From contig NZ_JBMNUS010000002.1 in assembly GCF_050946405.1 (NCBI RefSeq), forward strand, positions 62,001 to 126,000: DNA of 64,000 bases. Reading direction: 5' to 3'. The stretch is from Pseudochelatococcus sp050946405 (GTDB taxonomy: Bacteria; Pseudomonadota; Alphaproteobacteria; Rhizobiales; Beijerinckiaceae). Under the pieces are notes generated by a model. The model ran no database searches. It worked only from the letters and a program-made list of their open reading frames with translations, and was not told the DNA's origin. The first letter of the stretch is position 1. Every line of letters begins with the position of its first letter. The position numbers and the translations under genes were made by a program. Below are positions 47,058-54,799 of the stretch, piece after piece.

Positions 47058-47426
47058 GTGAGCGACAAGAACAACGACAGCGGCGCAGCGCCCGCGTCTT
47101 CCGGCCTGCCTGAAGGCGAGATCGACCGGCTGACCGAAGACATCATCGCCGCGCTGAAAACCGTCTTCGACCCGGAGATTCCCGTCGATATCTACGAACT
47201 CGGCCTGATCTACAGGGTCGATATCAGCGACGACCGTCATATCGAGATCGACATGACGCTCACCGCGCCCGGTTGCCCGGTGGCGGGCGACATGCCGGGC
47301 TGGGTCGAGAACGCGGTCGGCGCCATTCAGGGCGTGCAGGGCGTCACCGTCAACATGGTGTTCGACCCGCCGTGGGATCAAAGCCGCATGTCGGACGAGG
47401 CGCGCGTAGCGCTGGATATGTGGTGA
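47058..47426 (+). CDS. sufT: SUF system-associated DUF59 protein SufT
   Basis: This 122-residue DUF59/MIP18-type protein has the core FDPEIPVDIYELGLIYRV and the conserved cysteine motif TAPGCPVAGDMPGWV. Family members help deliver or mature Fe-S clusters. The GTG start at 47058 follows GGGGAGA, 19 bp after sufS. The first ~20 residues are polar and probably disordered. Confidence 0.93.
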   Translation: MSDKNNDSGAAPASSGLPEGEIDRLTEDIIAALKTVFDPEIPVDIYELGLIYRVDISDDRHIEIDMTLTAPGCPVAGDMPGWVENAVGAIQGVQGVTVNMVFDPPWDQSRMSDEARVALDMW

Positions 47427-47514
47427 GCCCCTCGACGGCGGCGGGGATCGATCCTATCTTCTGAAGCGAAGCGTCTTGTGCAGGGCCTTGAACCCTGAGC
47501 GAAGGATCGTCGTC

Positions 47515-47937
47515 ATGGCATCGGTCACCAGTTCCGCGCCGGCTCCCGCGAGGAAGCGGCCCCGTTTTCAGGTTCTCACGCTCACGGAGGCGGCGGCCGA
47601 GCGGCTGCGGGAAATCATCGAGAACACGGACAAGCCCGTCGCGGCCGTGCGCCTCGGCGTGAAGAAGGGCGGTTGCGCGGGCATGGAATACACCATGGAA
47701 TATGCCGAAAGCATCGCTCCCGGCGAGGATGTGGTGGAGGAGAAGGGCGTGAAGCTCGTCGTCGATCCCAAGGCGGTGCTGTTTCTGCTCGGCACGGAAA
47801 TGGATTTCCGGGTCGACAAGCTGTCGTCGGGCTTCGTGTTCAACAATCCGAATCAGACCTCGGCGTGCGGCTGCGGCGAATCGGTGGAGATCCACCCCGC
47901 TTCTCCCGAAGCGCTGGCGCAGGCGGGATTGCAGTAA
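47515..47937 (+). CDS. sufA: HesB/IscA/SufA family A-type Fe-S carrier
   Basis: This 140-residue A-type carrier has the three cluster-binding cysteines: one in KKGGCAGMEY and two in SACGCGES near the C-terminus. It has an ~18-residue polar N-terminal extension (ASVTSSAPAPARKRPR) relative to short IscA proteins. It accepts clusters from the SufBCD scaffold and passes them to target proteins. It is the last gene of the suf operon, 88 bp after sufT. The convergent DUF1223 gene ends 13 bp away. Confidence 0.93.
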   Translation: MASVTSSAPAPARKRPRFQVLTLTEAAAERLREIIENTDKPVAAVRLGVKKGGCAGMEYTMEYAESIAPGEDVVEEKGVKLVVDPKAVLFLLGTEMDFRVDKLSSGFVFNNPNQTSACGCGESVEIHPASPEALAQAGLQ

Positions 47938-47950
47938 TTGCCGGGCCGCC

Positions 47951-48784
47951 CTATTCGGGCGCGGTGAACGTGGCGGCGCCGAGCATCCGGCCGGGGGCGG
48001 CGGGGTCGCCGCTCTGCACCAGGATGGCGAAGCCGTCGGTGCCGTCCGGCATTGCATCGGGCGTCGGGAGATCGAGCGTCTGGTGCGGCTGGGCGGCTAA
48101 GCTGGCGAGCGGAACCAGATCGCGCACCACATTGAAGTAGTGCAACTCGCGGCCGTTGTTCTCGCCGCCTTCCACGCGCACCGTCCGTTCGCGGTAGAAA
48201 GGCGCCAGCACGACGGTTGCCGGTTCGCGGCTCACCTCCGCGGTCGGCGTGATGGTGACGCGAAAGCCGCCGTCTTTCCGGGCGATGAGGACGGCGATGG
48301 GCAGCGGCGCGCGGGACGCGACGGATTGCGTGTGGAGCGCTTTGCGCAGCGCCGTGTCGTCGGAACCGATCACATGCGCCACGCCGTTCACGATCGCCTG
48401 CGGCGTGTAGATGCGGCGCGCGCCACGCAGCTTGGCGTAGATGCGCTGGCGTTTGGTGAATTTCTCGTTCGCGAGCGTGTCGCGCCAGCCGAGATAATCC
48501 CAGCAGGTGACGGGCAGCGTGAGCACCACCACGCTGGCGTCGCGCGCGTAATCGCACATCAGCAGATCGGCGGGCGGGCAGGAGGCGCAGCCCTGGCTGG
48601 TGAAAAGCTCCACCACGGCGCGCGTCTGGCCTGCCGGCGCGTTCTGCTGCGCCGCGGCGGCAAGCGGCAGCAGCAGGCATGCCCCCAGAAAACCGCCGAT
48701 GACCATGCCGACGGAGAAACGATTCCATTCAATCGATAAGCGCTTCAAGGCGAATCGCGCGCGGCGGTTGACGTGTCGGGCCAT
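47951..48784 (-). CDS. DUF1223 family periplasmic protein, thioredoxin-like
   Basis: This 277-residue protein has an N-terminal basic stretch and hydrophobic segment (VGMVIGGFLGACLLLPLAAAA), so it is likely exported. The early motif FTSQGCASCPPAD carries a CxxC pair in a thioredoxin-like setting, diagnostic of DUF1223. The family is widespread in alphaproteobacteria; a redox role in the envelope is likely but unproven. It is a single gene convergent with sufA. Confidence 0.9.
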   Translation of the reverse strand: MARHVNRRARFALKRLSIEWNRFSVGMVIGGFLGACLLLPLAAAAQQNAPAGQTRAVVELFTSQGCASCPPADLLMCDYARDASVVVLTLPVTCWDYLGWRDTLANEKFTKRQRIYAKLRGARRIYTPQAIVNGVAHVIGSDDTALRKALHTQSVASRAPLPIAVLIARKDGGFRVTITPTAEVSREPATVVLAPFYRERTVRVEGGENNGRELHYFNVVRDLVPLASLAAQPHQTLDLPTPDAMPDGTDGFAILVQSGDPAAPGRMLGAATFTAPE

Positions 48785-48884
48785 CTCTTTCCCAAATCTG
48801 CCGGCATCCCTGCCGAGGCGCCGTTCATGGGGGAGTTCTTTTGCGAGACAGTGAACAGCAACGCAGCCCGGAAGGAAAGTAACG

Positions 48885-49853
48885 TTAGGGTGACGGGGGC
48901 GCGTATTTTTCGCCGGCGGGGAGACGCCAGCGCCGGTGCATCCACAGCCACTGTTCCGGGTGCTCGCGCACCCAGCTTTCCACGACCGCCGTCATCGCTT
49001 CCATTGCCCCGGCGGGATCGACATGCCCTTCCGCGTCGCGCGGCAGGTCGAGCGGCGGCGTCAGCTCCAGGCGGAAACGATGGTCCGGCAGGCGAATCAC
49101 CCGCACGCCATGCACAGGGCAGTCGAAACGGCGGGCGAACTTGCCGAGAATCGGATTCGTGAGGGCAGGGCGGCCAAGGAAGCGGACGGCGACGCCGCGC
49201 GTGAAATGCTGGTCGATCAGCATGCCGAGATGCCCGCCTTTTTCGAGCACGCTCGACATCACGAAGGCCGCGCCCTGGCGCGCCGCCTCCAGATTGCCCA
49301 TCGTGCGCGAACGCACCTCGTGCACCGCCCGCGCGACGGCGGGATCGTTGGGGGCGCGGAAGATCGCCGTGGTGTCGAGCCCGTAGCGGCTGGCGCAGAT
49401 GGCGGGCAACTCCCAGTTGCCGAGATGCGCGGAGAATACGATGCCCGGCTTGCCGTCGTCGCGCAGCGCGATGAAATGGTCGATGCCGACCACTTCCGTG
49501 CGCGCATCGGGCTTCGGGTCGAAATAATCGTAGTCGAACAGCGTGTCGAGATGGGCATATTCGGCGCCGGTGCGGCCGAGGTTTTCCCATGCGCCGAGCG
49601 CTATCTCCCGCACGCGGGCGTCGTCGGCGTCCGGGAAGGCGGCGCGGATGTTGGCGAGCGCGACCTTGTGGACGGAAAGCCGCGGACCGACGAGACGCGC
49701 CACCGTCCCGCCGAGATCGCTGGCGCGATCAGGCCCCAGCAGGCGCAGCAGACCGAACACGCCCCGCACGGCCCCCACCATCGCCGCTTCGGCCAGGAGG
49801 GAGCCCAGTTTCCTGACGGCCCCGGTAACCGTCTCCACCACGCGCAACGCCAA
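48885..49853 (-). CDS. Lipid A biosynthesis (lauroyl) acyltransferase family protein
   Basis: This 322-residue LpxL/HtrB family acyltransferase has a hydrophobic N-terminal anchor region around residues 20-45. The active-site HX4E motif appears as HLGNWE at ~143, and the C-terminal EHPEQWLWMHRRWR is the family hallmark. It transfers a secondary acyl chain to lipid A precursors at the inner membrane. It follows metI on the same strand after 117 bp but has no functional link to it, so it may have its own promoter. Confidence 0.9.
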   Translation of the reverse strand: MALRVVETVTGAVRKLGSLLAEAAMVGAVRGVFGLLRLLGPDRASDLGGTVARLVGPRLSVHKVALANIRAAFPDADDARVREIALGAWENLGRTGAEYAHLDTLFDYDYFDPKPDARTEVVGIDHFIALRDDGKPGIVFSAHLGNWELPAICASRYGLDTTAIFRAPNDPAVARAVHEVRSRTMGNLEAARQGAAFVMSSVLEKGGHLGMLIDQHFTRGVAVRFLGRPALTNPILGKFARRFDCPVHGVRVIRLPDHRFRLELTPPLDLPRDAEGHVDPAGAMEAMTAVVESWVREHPEQWLWMHRRWRLPAGEKYAPPSP

Positions 49854-49970
49854 TGCTCACACCATATCTGGGGTTGACGCCGGCACCACGCGCGACCCAA
49901 CCGGATCGCAACGTTCTAGAGCATGCCGCCGCAAGATCAATCCCGCGGGGCCTCTCAGGTGCGAAAACGC

Positions 49971-50651
49971 TCAGCTGTGTCTTATCCGTCGGTTGACGCG
50001 CCGCGCCAGAAGATCGCCGATGCTTTGCACCGCTTGCACCATCACGATCAGCACCGCCACGACGATGATCATGACTTCCGGCATGAAACGCTGATAGCCG
50101 TAGCGGATGCCGAGATCGCCCAGCCCGCCGCCGCCGACCACGCCCACGATCGCCGAATAGCCGATCAGGCTCACCACGGCGAGCGTGAGACCGAGCACGA
50201 TGCCCGGCAGCGCTTCCGGCACCAGCACCTTGCGCACGATCTGCAAGGGGCTTGCGCCCATGGCGCGGGCGGCCTCGATCAAGCCCTGGTCGACCTCGCG
50301 CACCGCGCTTTCCACGAGGCGGGCGATGAAGGGAAAGGCCGCGACCGTCAGCGGCACCACGGCGGCCGTCGTGCCGATCGACGTGCCGGCGACGAGGCGC
50401 GTGAACGGAATGATCGACACCGCGAGAATGATGAAAGGCGTCGAGCGCAGCGCGTTGGCCAGCGCGCCGACGACGCCGTTGATCGCGGGCGCGGCGAACA
50501 ATTCGCCCCGCTGGCTGGTGGCGAGGAAAATACCGAGCGGCACGCCGATGAGCGAGCCCGCCAGCGACGACAGCGCCACCATGTAGAGCGTGTCCCACGT
50601 CGCGCCGCCGATGAGGCGCAGGATGTCAAGCGAGAGCGCCGACAGGGACAT
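49971..50651 (-). CDS. metI: Methionine ABC transporter permease MetI
   Basis: This 226-residue permease of the MetI family has five to six membrane segments. The EAA loop EAARAMGASPLQIVRKVLVPEALPGI is near residue 147, and the VGGGGLGDLGIRYGYQRF segment is typical of MetI. Its start overlaps the end of metN by 26 bp, so the genes are translationally coupled. It pairs with MetN for uptake of methionine. Confidence 0.93.
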   Translation of the reverse strand: MSLSALSLDILRLIGGATWDTLYMVALSSLAGSLIGVPLGIFLATSQRGELFAAPAINGVVGALANALRSTPFIILAVSIIPFTRLVAGTSIGTTAAVVPLTVAAFPFIARLVESAVREVDQGLIEAARAMGASPLQIVRKVLVPEALPGIVLGLTLAVVSLIGYSAIVGVVGGGGLGDLGIRYGYQRFMPEVMIIVVAVLIVMVQAVQSIGDLLARRVNRRIRHS

Positions 50652-51747
50652 AGCCCAGAACCTCCGTATCGAGATCGCGCGCGGCGAGAAAGGCGGTGAA
50701 GCGCCCCGACAGGTCCGGGCCGCCCGGAACCCCCACGATGAGCACGCCGAACGGCCGCCCGCCGATGGCGTCGATGGTGCCGCCGAGAATGTTCACGTCG
50801 ATCCCGAACTCCCGCGATACCTGCGCCAGGATGGGATGCGTGGCGAAGCGGCCGCGAAAGATGATGCGGATCACCGTTTCCATGCCCGGCGCGCAGGTTT
50901 GCGTCAGATGGTCGGCGACGAAGGAGGGCAGGGCGCGGCCGGTCTCGGCGGCGAGGAAGGAACGCGTGGTCGGATGCCGCGGCCGGGTGAAGACATCGAA
51001 AACATCGCCCTTCTCGACGATGCGGCCGCCGTCGAGCACCGCCATGTCCCGCGCGATGGCGCGAATCACGGCCATCTCGTGCGTGATCAGCAGGATGGTG
51101 ACGCCGAGCTCGCGATTGATGGTCGCGAGCAGCGACAGGATCGCGTACGTCGTTTCCGGGTCGAGCGCCGACGTCGCTTCGTCCGACAACAGCACTTTCG
51201 GCTCGGTCGCCAGCGCCCGCGCGATGCCCACGCGCTGCTTCTGCCCGCCCGAAAGCTCCGCCGGGTAGCGCCCGCGCTTGTCCTCCAGGCCGACGAGGGC
51301 GGTCAGCCGCTCGACGCGCTCGCGAATGACATGCGACGGCGCTCCCGCGATTTCGAGCGGCAGGGCGACGTTGTCGAAAACCGTTCGCGACGACAGCAGG
51401 TTGAAGTGCTGGAAGATCATGCCGATGTTGCGGCGCACATCGCGCAGCTTCCGTTCCGGCAGCAGCGTCACATCGACGCCGTCGACGATGAGCCGGCCGC
51501 CGGTCGGTTGCTCCAGCCCGTTCACGAGGCGAATCAACGTGGACTTGCCGGCGCCGCTGCGGCCGATCACACCCAGCACGCCGCCCGCCGGCACCTCCAG
51601 ATCGATGCCGGTCAGCGCCTCGACGGAAGCGCTTCCCCCGCGCGCGGGAAACTGCTTGCCCACCCCGATGAAGCGCACGATCGCGGGGCGGGCAGCCGCC
51701 TCGCCGGGAGGCGGCTGCAACGAGAGGCCGGGAGAGGGACTATTCAT
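50626..51747 (-). CDS. metN: Methionine ABC transporter ATP-binding protein MetN
   Basis: This 373-residue ABC ATPase has Walker A GRSGAGKST, signature LSGGQKQRVGIARAL, Walker B LLSDEATSALD and H-loop THEM. The C-terminal ~80 residues form a NIL domain, the methionine-sensing regulatory domain of MetN proteins. It has an unusual ~20-residue proline-rich N-terminal lead. The start at 51747 follows AGGAAAAGGG. The methionine-binding protein gene metQ is not adjacent. The SAM-II riboswitch about 650 bp upstream supports a methionine role. Confidence 0.94.
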   Translation of the reverse strand: MNSPSPGLSLQPPPGEAAARPAIVRFIGVGKQFPARGGSASVEALTGIDLEVPAGGVLGVIGRSGAGKSTLIRLVNGLEQPTGGRLIVDGVDVTLLPERKLRDVRRNIGMIFQHFNLLSSRTVFDNVALPLEIAGAPSHVIRERVERLTALVGLEDKRGRYPAELSGGQKQRVGIARALATEPKVLLSDEATSALDPETTYAILSLLATINRELGVTILLITHEMAVIRAIARDMAVLDGGRIVEKGDVFDVFTRPRHPTTRSFLAAETGRALPSFVADHLTQTCAPGMETVIRIIFRGRFATHPILAQVSREFGIDVNILGGTIDAIGGRPFGVLIVGVPGGPDLSGRFTAFLAARDLDTEVLGYVPVGALA

Positions 51748-51849
51748 GGTCCCTTTTCCTGACCGAAGCGAAGGCGTCTTGCAAGGGGCCGGCGAACGAG
51801 AGGCCGGCAAAATTCGGCCCGTCCTCCGGCCGGCAAGGCACGCCGGAAT

Positions 51850-52089
51850 TCACGCGGACAGATAATCGCGCTCGCCGGTGCGCGCATTCTCCCGCGCCGC
51901 CGTGCTGCCCGCGCGCCGCCGCGCGATGAGTTTGCGCGCTGCGCGTTCGGCCGCCTGCGGGTCGGCGAAGATGCGTCCGTCGAGATCGTTGAACGCGTTT
52001 TCCGAGGCGTGAAAGCGGTAACCGTTCGCATCGCGCGCAACAATTCCGGCCGGCTTGCCGGAAATTTCGATCAGGTAATTGTCAAACAT
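51850..52089 (-). CDS. Small conserved-looking hypothetical protein (79 aa)
   Basis: This 79-residue protein of unknown function begins MFDNYLIEISGKPAGIVARD. It has a compact globular-looking first half and a basic helix (RAARKLIARRRAG) in the second half. GGGAGC precedes the ATG at 52089 at good spacing. It lies 102 bp upstream of metN and 48 bp after the 54-codon ORF, in the transcript started at the SAM-II leader. I do not recognise a family. An in-frame ATG 11 codons upstream has a poorer ribosome binding site. Confidence 0.7.
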   Translation of the reverse strand: MFDNYLIEISGKPAGIVARDANGYRFHASENAFNDLDGRIFADPQAAERAARKLIARRRAGSTAARENARTGERDYLSA

Positions 52090-52137
52090 GTCAGCTCCCA
52101 CCGGATTTACCGGCTTCACCATGCAAATTCGGGACCA

Positions 52138-52302
52138 TTATGAAACGCGACGCACCTGACGCAGACAGTCGGAACACTGTGCGACAGACGCAAGACATAC
52201 GATCATGACGGTTGCATGACCCGGAGCGGGCAAGGCGCTGAACGCCCTTGATTTTTCAGAGGTTTCGTTCCCGAAGGTTGTTATTGTCGAAGGAAGTGCC
52301 AT
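52138..52302 (-). CDS. Small ORF (54 aa) directly downstream of the SAM-II riboswitch
   Basis: A 54-codon ORF starts at 52302 behind AGGAGAAGG with near-ideal spacing and ends in TAA. It begins MALPSTITTFGNETSEKS and carries three cysteines in its second half (CLASVAQCSDC). It is the first translatable frame after the riboswitch aptamer. It could be a leader peptide, a small protein, or the decayed start of a former gene; the sequence alone does not decide. Confidence 0.5.
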   Translation of the reverse strand: MALPSTITTFGNETSEKSRAFSALPAPGHATVMIVCLASVAQCSDCLRQVRRVS

Positions 52303-52395
52303 GGTGCCTTCTCCTGTTTTTGCGTGCGTAACTCCTCCCCCTCCGTCGACCGGGGAGAGAGAAGACACGCACGACGACCCCACGAACTCTCTCGT

Positions 52396-52450
52396 GGCGC
52401 TTTAGCGTTTGTTCTCGCGGCGCAAGCTGCGCTTTCAAATCACCGCGGTT
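52396..52450 (-). ncRNA. SAM-II riboswitch aptamer
   Basis: On the minus strand the sequence has the SAM-II (metA-type) motif order: CGCGGTGATTTG, then GCTTGCGCCGCG, an A-rich linker, and the pseudoknot-forming CGCTAAAGCGCC. P1 can form between CGCGG and CCGCG. SAM-II is an S-adenosylmethionine sensor found mostly in alphaproteobacteria, usually before methionine biosynthesis genes. Here it precedes the 54- and 79-codon ORFs and then metN-metI. Further stems follow (CCACGA/TCGTGG and CGTGCGT/ACGCACG), probably part of the expression platform. Confidence 0.85.
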
Positions 52451-52488
52451 CACGAAACGTCCTGTTCCGAACGCCCGTGAACAATTCC

Positions 52489-52517
52489 TGTATCGCCCAT
52501 TTGTTCCGGGTTGTCAA
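52489..52517 (-). promoter_or_regulatory. Promoter of the SAM-II transcript
   Basis: On the minus strand a perfect -35 TTGACA (52517-52512) is followed after 17 bases by a weak -10 GATACA (52494-52489). The start point would lie about 30-40 nt upstream of the aptamer. Confidence 0.55.
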
Positions 52518-52740
52518 TAAAATATAAAATCCATAGAATTTATTTTATCTGCTTTCGGAAGTCGCGAATTTCGCTTGTGCAGCAATATCTTGATCAATTC
52601 CAATCAGCCCTTCGCGACCGCGAGACGGCGCTGATTTCACTCGAAAATAATGTGGATTTATAAAAACTACAAAAAAACTATTGAAATAATCCGGGCTGGT
52701 AGCGACAATGGGATTATCGGTCAGATGAAGAGGGCTCATG

Positions 52741-53787
52741 ATGTCCAGAGCGACAATTTTTTCGAGGCGCGGCGTTCTCGCGGTCGTGTCGGCGGTGACG
52801 GTGACGCTGGCGGGTTTCGTCGGCGCGGCTCCCGCGCAGGCGCAGACGACGCTGCTCAACGTATCCTACGATCCCACCCGCGAGCTTTATCGCCAGATCA
52901 ACGAGCTGTTCGCGGCGAAGTGGAAGAAGGAAACGGGTGAGGATATCGTGGTGCGCACGTCGCACGGCGGCTCCGGCGGCCAGGCCAACAAGGTGATCGA
53001 GGGGCTCGACGCGGATGTCGTGACGCTCGGCATCGCGTCCGACATCGACCTGATCGCCACCCGGACGAATCTCGTTCCCAAGGACTGGCGCAGCCGGCTG
53101 CCGAACAACGGCCTGCCTTATACCTCCACCGTCGTCTTTGTGGTGCGCAAGGGCAACCCGAAGAACATCCGCAACTGGGACGACCTGGTGCGCCCGGAGG
53201 TGAAGATCATCACCCCGAACCCGAAAACTTCCGCCGGCGGACGCTGGAACTTTCTGACCGCCTGGGGCTTCGTGCTCGATCAGGGCGGCGACGACGCCAA
53301 GGCACAGGAATTCGTGACGCAGTTCTACAAGAACGTGCCCGTGCTCGATCCCGGCGCGCGCGGTTCGACCATCAGCTTCGCGCAGCGCGATCTCGGCGAC
53401 GTGCTGCCGGCGTGGGAGAACGAGGCGCATCTGATCCTGAACGAGTTCGGTCCCGACAAGTTCGATATCGTGGTGCCGCCGTTCTCCATCTCGGCCGAAC
53501 CCCCCGTCGCGCTCGTCGAAGCCAATGTCGACAAGAAGGGCACGCGCAAGGCGGCGGAAGCCTATCTCGACTTCCTCTATTCGCCCGAGGCGCAGACGGT
53601 GATCGCCAAGAATCATTATCGCCCCTCGCGTCCCGAGACGGTTGCCAAGGGAGAGGCGCCCGCATTCGAGGAACTGAAGCTCTTCCGCGCCGAGGACAAG
53701 TTCGGCGACTGGGCCACCATCCAGAAGCGCTTCTTCGGCGACAATTCGATCTTCGACGAGATCGGCAAGCAGATCGCCGGCAAGTAA
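52741..53787 (+). CDS. sbp: Sulfate ABC transporter periplasmic binding protein
   Basis: This 348-residue sulfate-binding protein has a signal peptide ending at AAPAQA/QTTLLNVSYDPTRELY. The mature start, the SHGGSGGQANKVIEGL motif and the TPNPKTSAGGRWNFL motif are those of the Sbp/CysP family. It binds sulfate or thiosulfate in the periplasm for CysTWA. Of two adjacent ATGs, 52741 was chosen because AAGAGGG is 6 bases upstream of it. It is followed by a short direct repeat and a strong hairpin before cysT. Confidence 0.95.
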   Translation: MSRATIFSRRGVLAVVSAVTVTLAGFVGAAPAQAQTTLLNVSYDPTRELYRQINELFAAKWKKETGEDIVVRTSHGGSGGQANKVIEGLDADVVTLGIASDIDLIATRTNLVPKDWRSRLPNNGLPYTSTVVFVVRKGNPKNIRNWDDLVRPEVKIITPNPKTSAGGRWNFLTAWGFVLDQGGDDAKAQEFVTQFYKNVPVLDPGARGSTISFAQRDLGDVLPAWENEAHLILNEFGPDKFDIVVPPFSISAEPPVALVEANVDKKGTRKAAEAYLDFLYSPEAQTVIAKNHYRPSRPETVAKGEAPAFEELKLFRAEDKFGDWATIQKRFFGDNSIFDEIGKQIAGK

Positions 53788-53788
53788 T

Positions 53789-53814
53789 CTTCGTCTCCGA
53801 CCTTCGTCTCAAGC
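53789..53814. repeat. Two tandem 13-bp units after the sbp stop codon
   Basis: CTTCGTCTCCGAC (53789-53801) and CTTCGTCTCAAGC (53802-53814) lie directly after the sbp stop codon, the same position as the repeat after ugpB. Confidence 0.7.
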
Positions 53815-53875
53815 CTCCGCCAGCCGGGATCGGCCGGCCGGCGTAAGGCGGGGCCGGGCTTCTATGATCATCGAC

Positions 53876-53899
53876 GCTCCGCCGCATGCGCGGCGGAGC
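53876..53899 (+). promoter_or_regulatory. Hairpin between sbp and cysT
   Basis: GCTCCGCCGC (53876-53885) and GCGGCGGAGC (53890-53899) form a perfect 10-bp stem with a 4-nt loop, followed by CTGTTTC. It is a weak terminator or processing/stabilising hairpin that would favour sbp over the permease genes. Confidence 0.7.
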
Positions 53900-53932
53900 C
53901 TGTTTCATCGCAATGGAAAGCACTTCGCAATC

Positions 53933-54799
53933 ATGGTGGCAGCAGCAACGGCGGGCGGCGGCCTTCTTTCCCGCGTCCGGCCCCGGAGCGTGATACCGGG
54001 GTTCGGCATCGCCTTCGGCTACACGCTCGTTTACCTCGGCGTCATCGTCCTGATCCCGCTCGGCGGATTGATTCTGCGTGCGTCCGGCATCGGCATAGAG
54101 GGGCTTTGGGCGGTGGCGACCGACACCCGCGTCGCGGGCGCGCTGAAGCTGAGCTTCGGCGTCTCGCTGCTGGCCGCCCTGGTGGCGGCCGTGTTCGGCG
54201 TGCTGATCGCGTGGGTGCTGACGCGCTATACGTTTCCCGGCCGGCGTCTGGTGGATGCGGCGGTCGATCTGCCTTTCGCGCTGCCGACGGCGGTCGCCGG
54301 CATCGCGCTTTCCGCTCTCTACGCCCAGAACGGGCTCGTCGGCAGCCTTTTCGCGCCCTACGGCATCAGGATCGCCTATACGCCGGTCGGCATTTTCATC
54401 GCGCTGGTGTTCGTGAGCATTCCGTTCACGGTGCGGACGGTGCAGCCGCTGATCGCGGAAATAGACCGTGAGCTGGAGGAGGCGTCGGCGACGCTGGGCG
54501 CGACGCGCGGCCAGACCATCTGGCGCGTGCTGCTGCCGCCGCTCCTTCCCGCCATCCTCACCGGTCTTGCGCTTGCGTTCGCGCGCGCGGTGGGCGAGTA
54601 CGGATCGGTCATCTTCATCGCCGGCAACCTGCCCTACGTTTCCGAGATCGCGCCGCTGCTGATCGTGATCAAGCTCGAAGAGTTCGACTACACGGGCGCC
54701 ACCGCCATCGCGACCGTGATGCTGGCGCTTTCGTTCTCGATCCTGCTCGTGATCAACCTGATCCAGGCGTGGAGCCGCAAGAGGTTCGGCTATGTCTGA
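53933..54799 (+). CDS. cysT: Sulfate ABC transporter permease CysT (CysU)
   Basis: This 288-residue permease has six predicted membrane segments. The N-terminal SVIPGFGIAFGYTLVYLGVIV aligns with the CysT start, and the EAA loop EEASATLGATRGQTIWRVLLPPLLPA is near residue 185. The ATG at 53933 gives the normal family N-terminus; an ATG at 53864 would add 23 unrelated residues that include the hairpin. Neither has a strong ribosome binding site. It overlaps cysW by 8 bp. Confidence 0.92.
   Translation: MVAAATAGGGLLSRVRPRSVIPGFGIAFGYTLVYLGVIVLIPLGGLILRASGIGIEGLWAVATDTRVAGALKLSFGVSLLAALVAAVFGVLIAWVLTRYTFPGRRLVDAAVDLPFALPTAVAGIALSALYAQNGLVGSLFAPYGIRIAYTPVGIFIALVFVSIPFTVRTVQPLIAEIDRELEEASATLGATRGQTIWRVLLPPLLPAILTGLALAFARAVGEYGSVIFIAGNLPYVSEIAPLLIVIKLEEFDYTGATAIATVMLALSFSILLVINLIQAWSRKRFGYV

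Larger units (their letters stand above)
52303..52737. other. Divergent intergenic region between SAM-II transcript and sbp
   Basis: The region holds the SAM-II leader and its promoter (minus strand). It also holds an AT-rich stretch at about 52510-52700 that should contain the sbp promoter (plus strand). Within it ATAAAATA (52517-52524) and TATTTTAT (52541-52548) form an 8-bp inverted repeat with a 16-bp spacer. I could not assign it to a known regulator. Confidence 0.5.
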
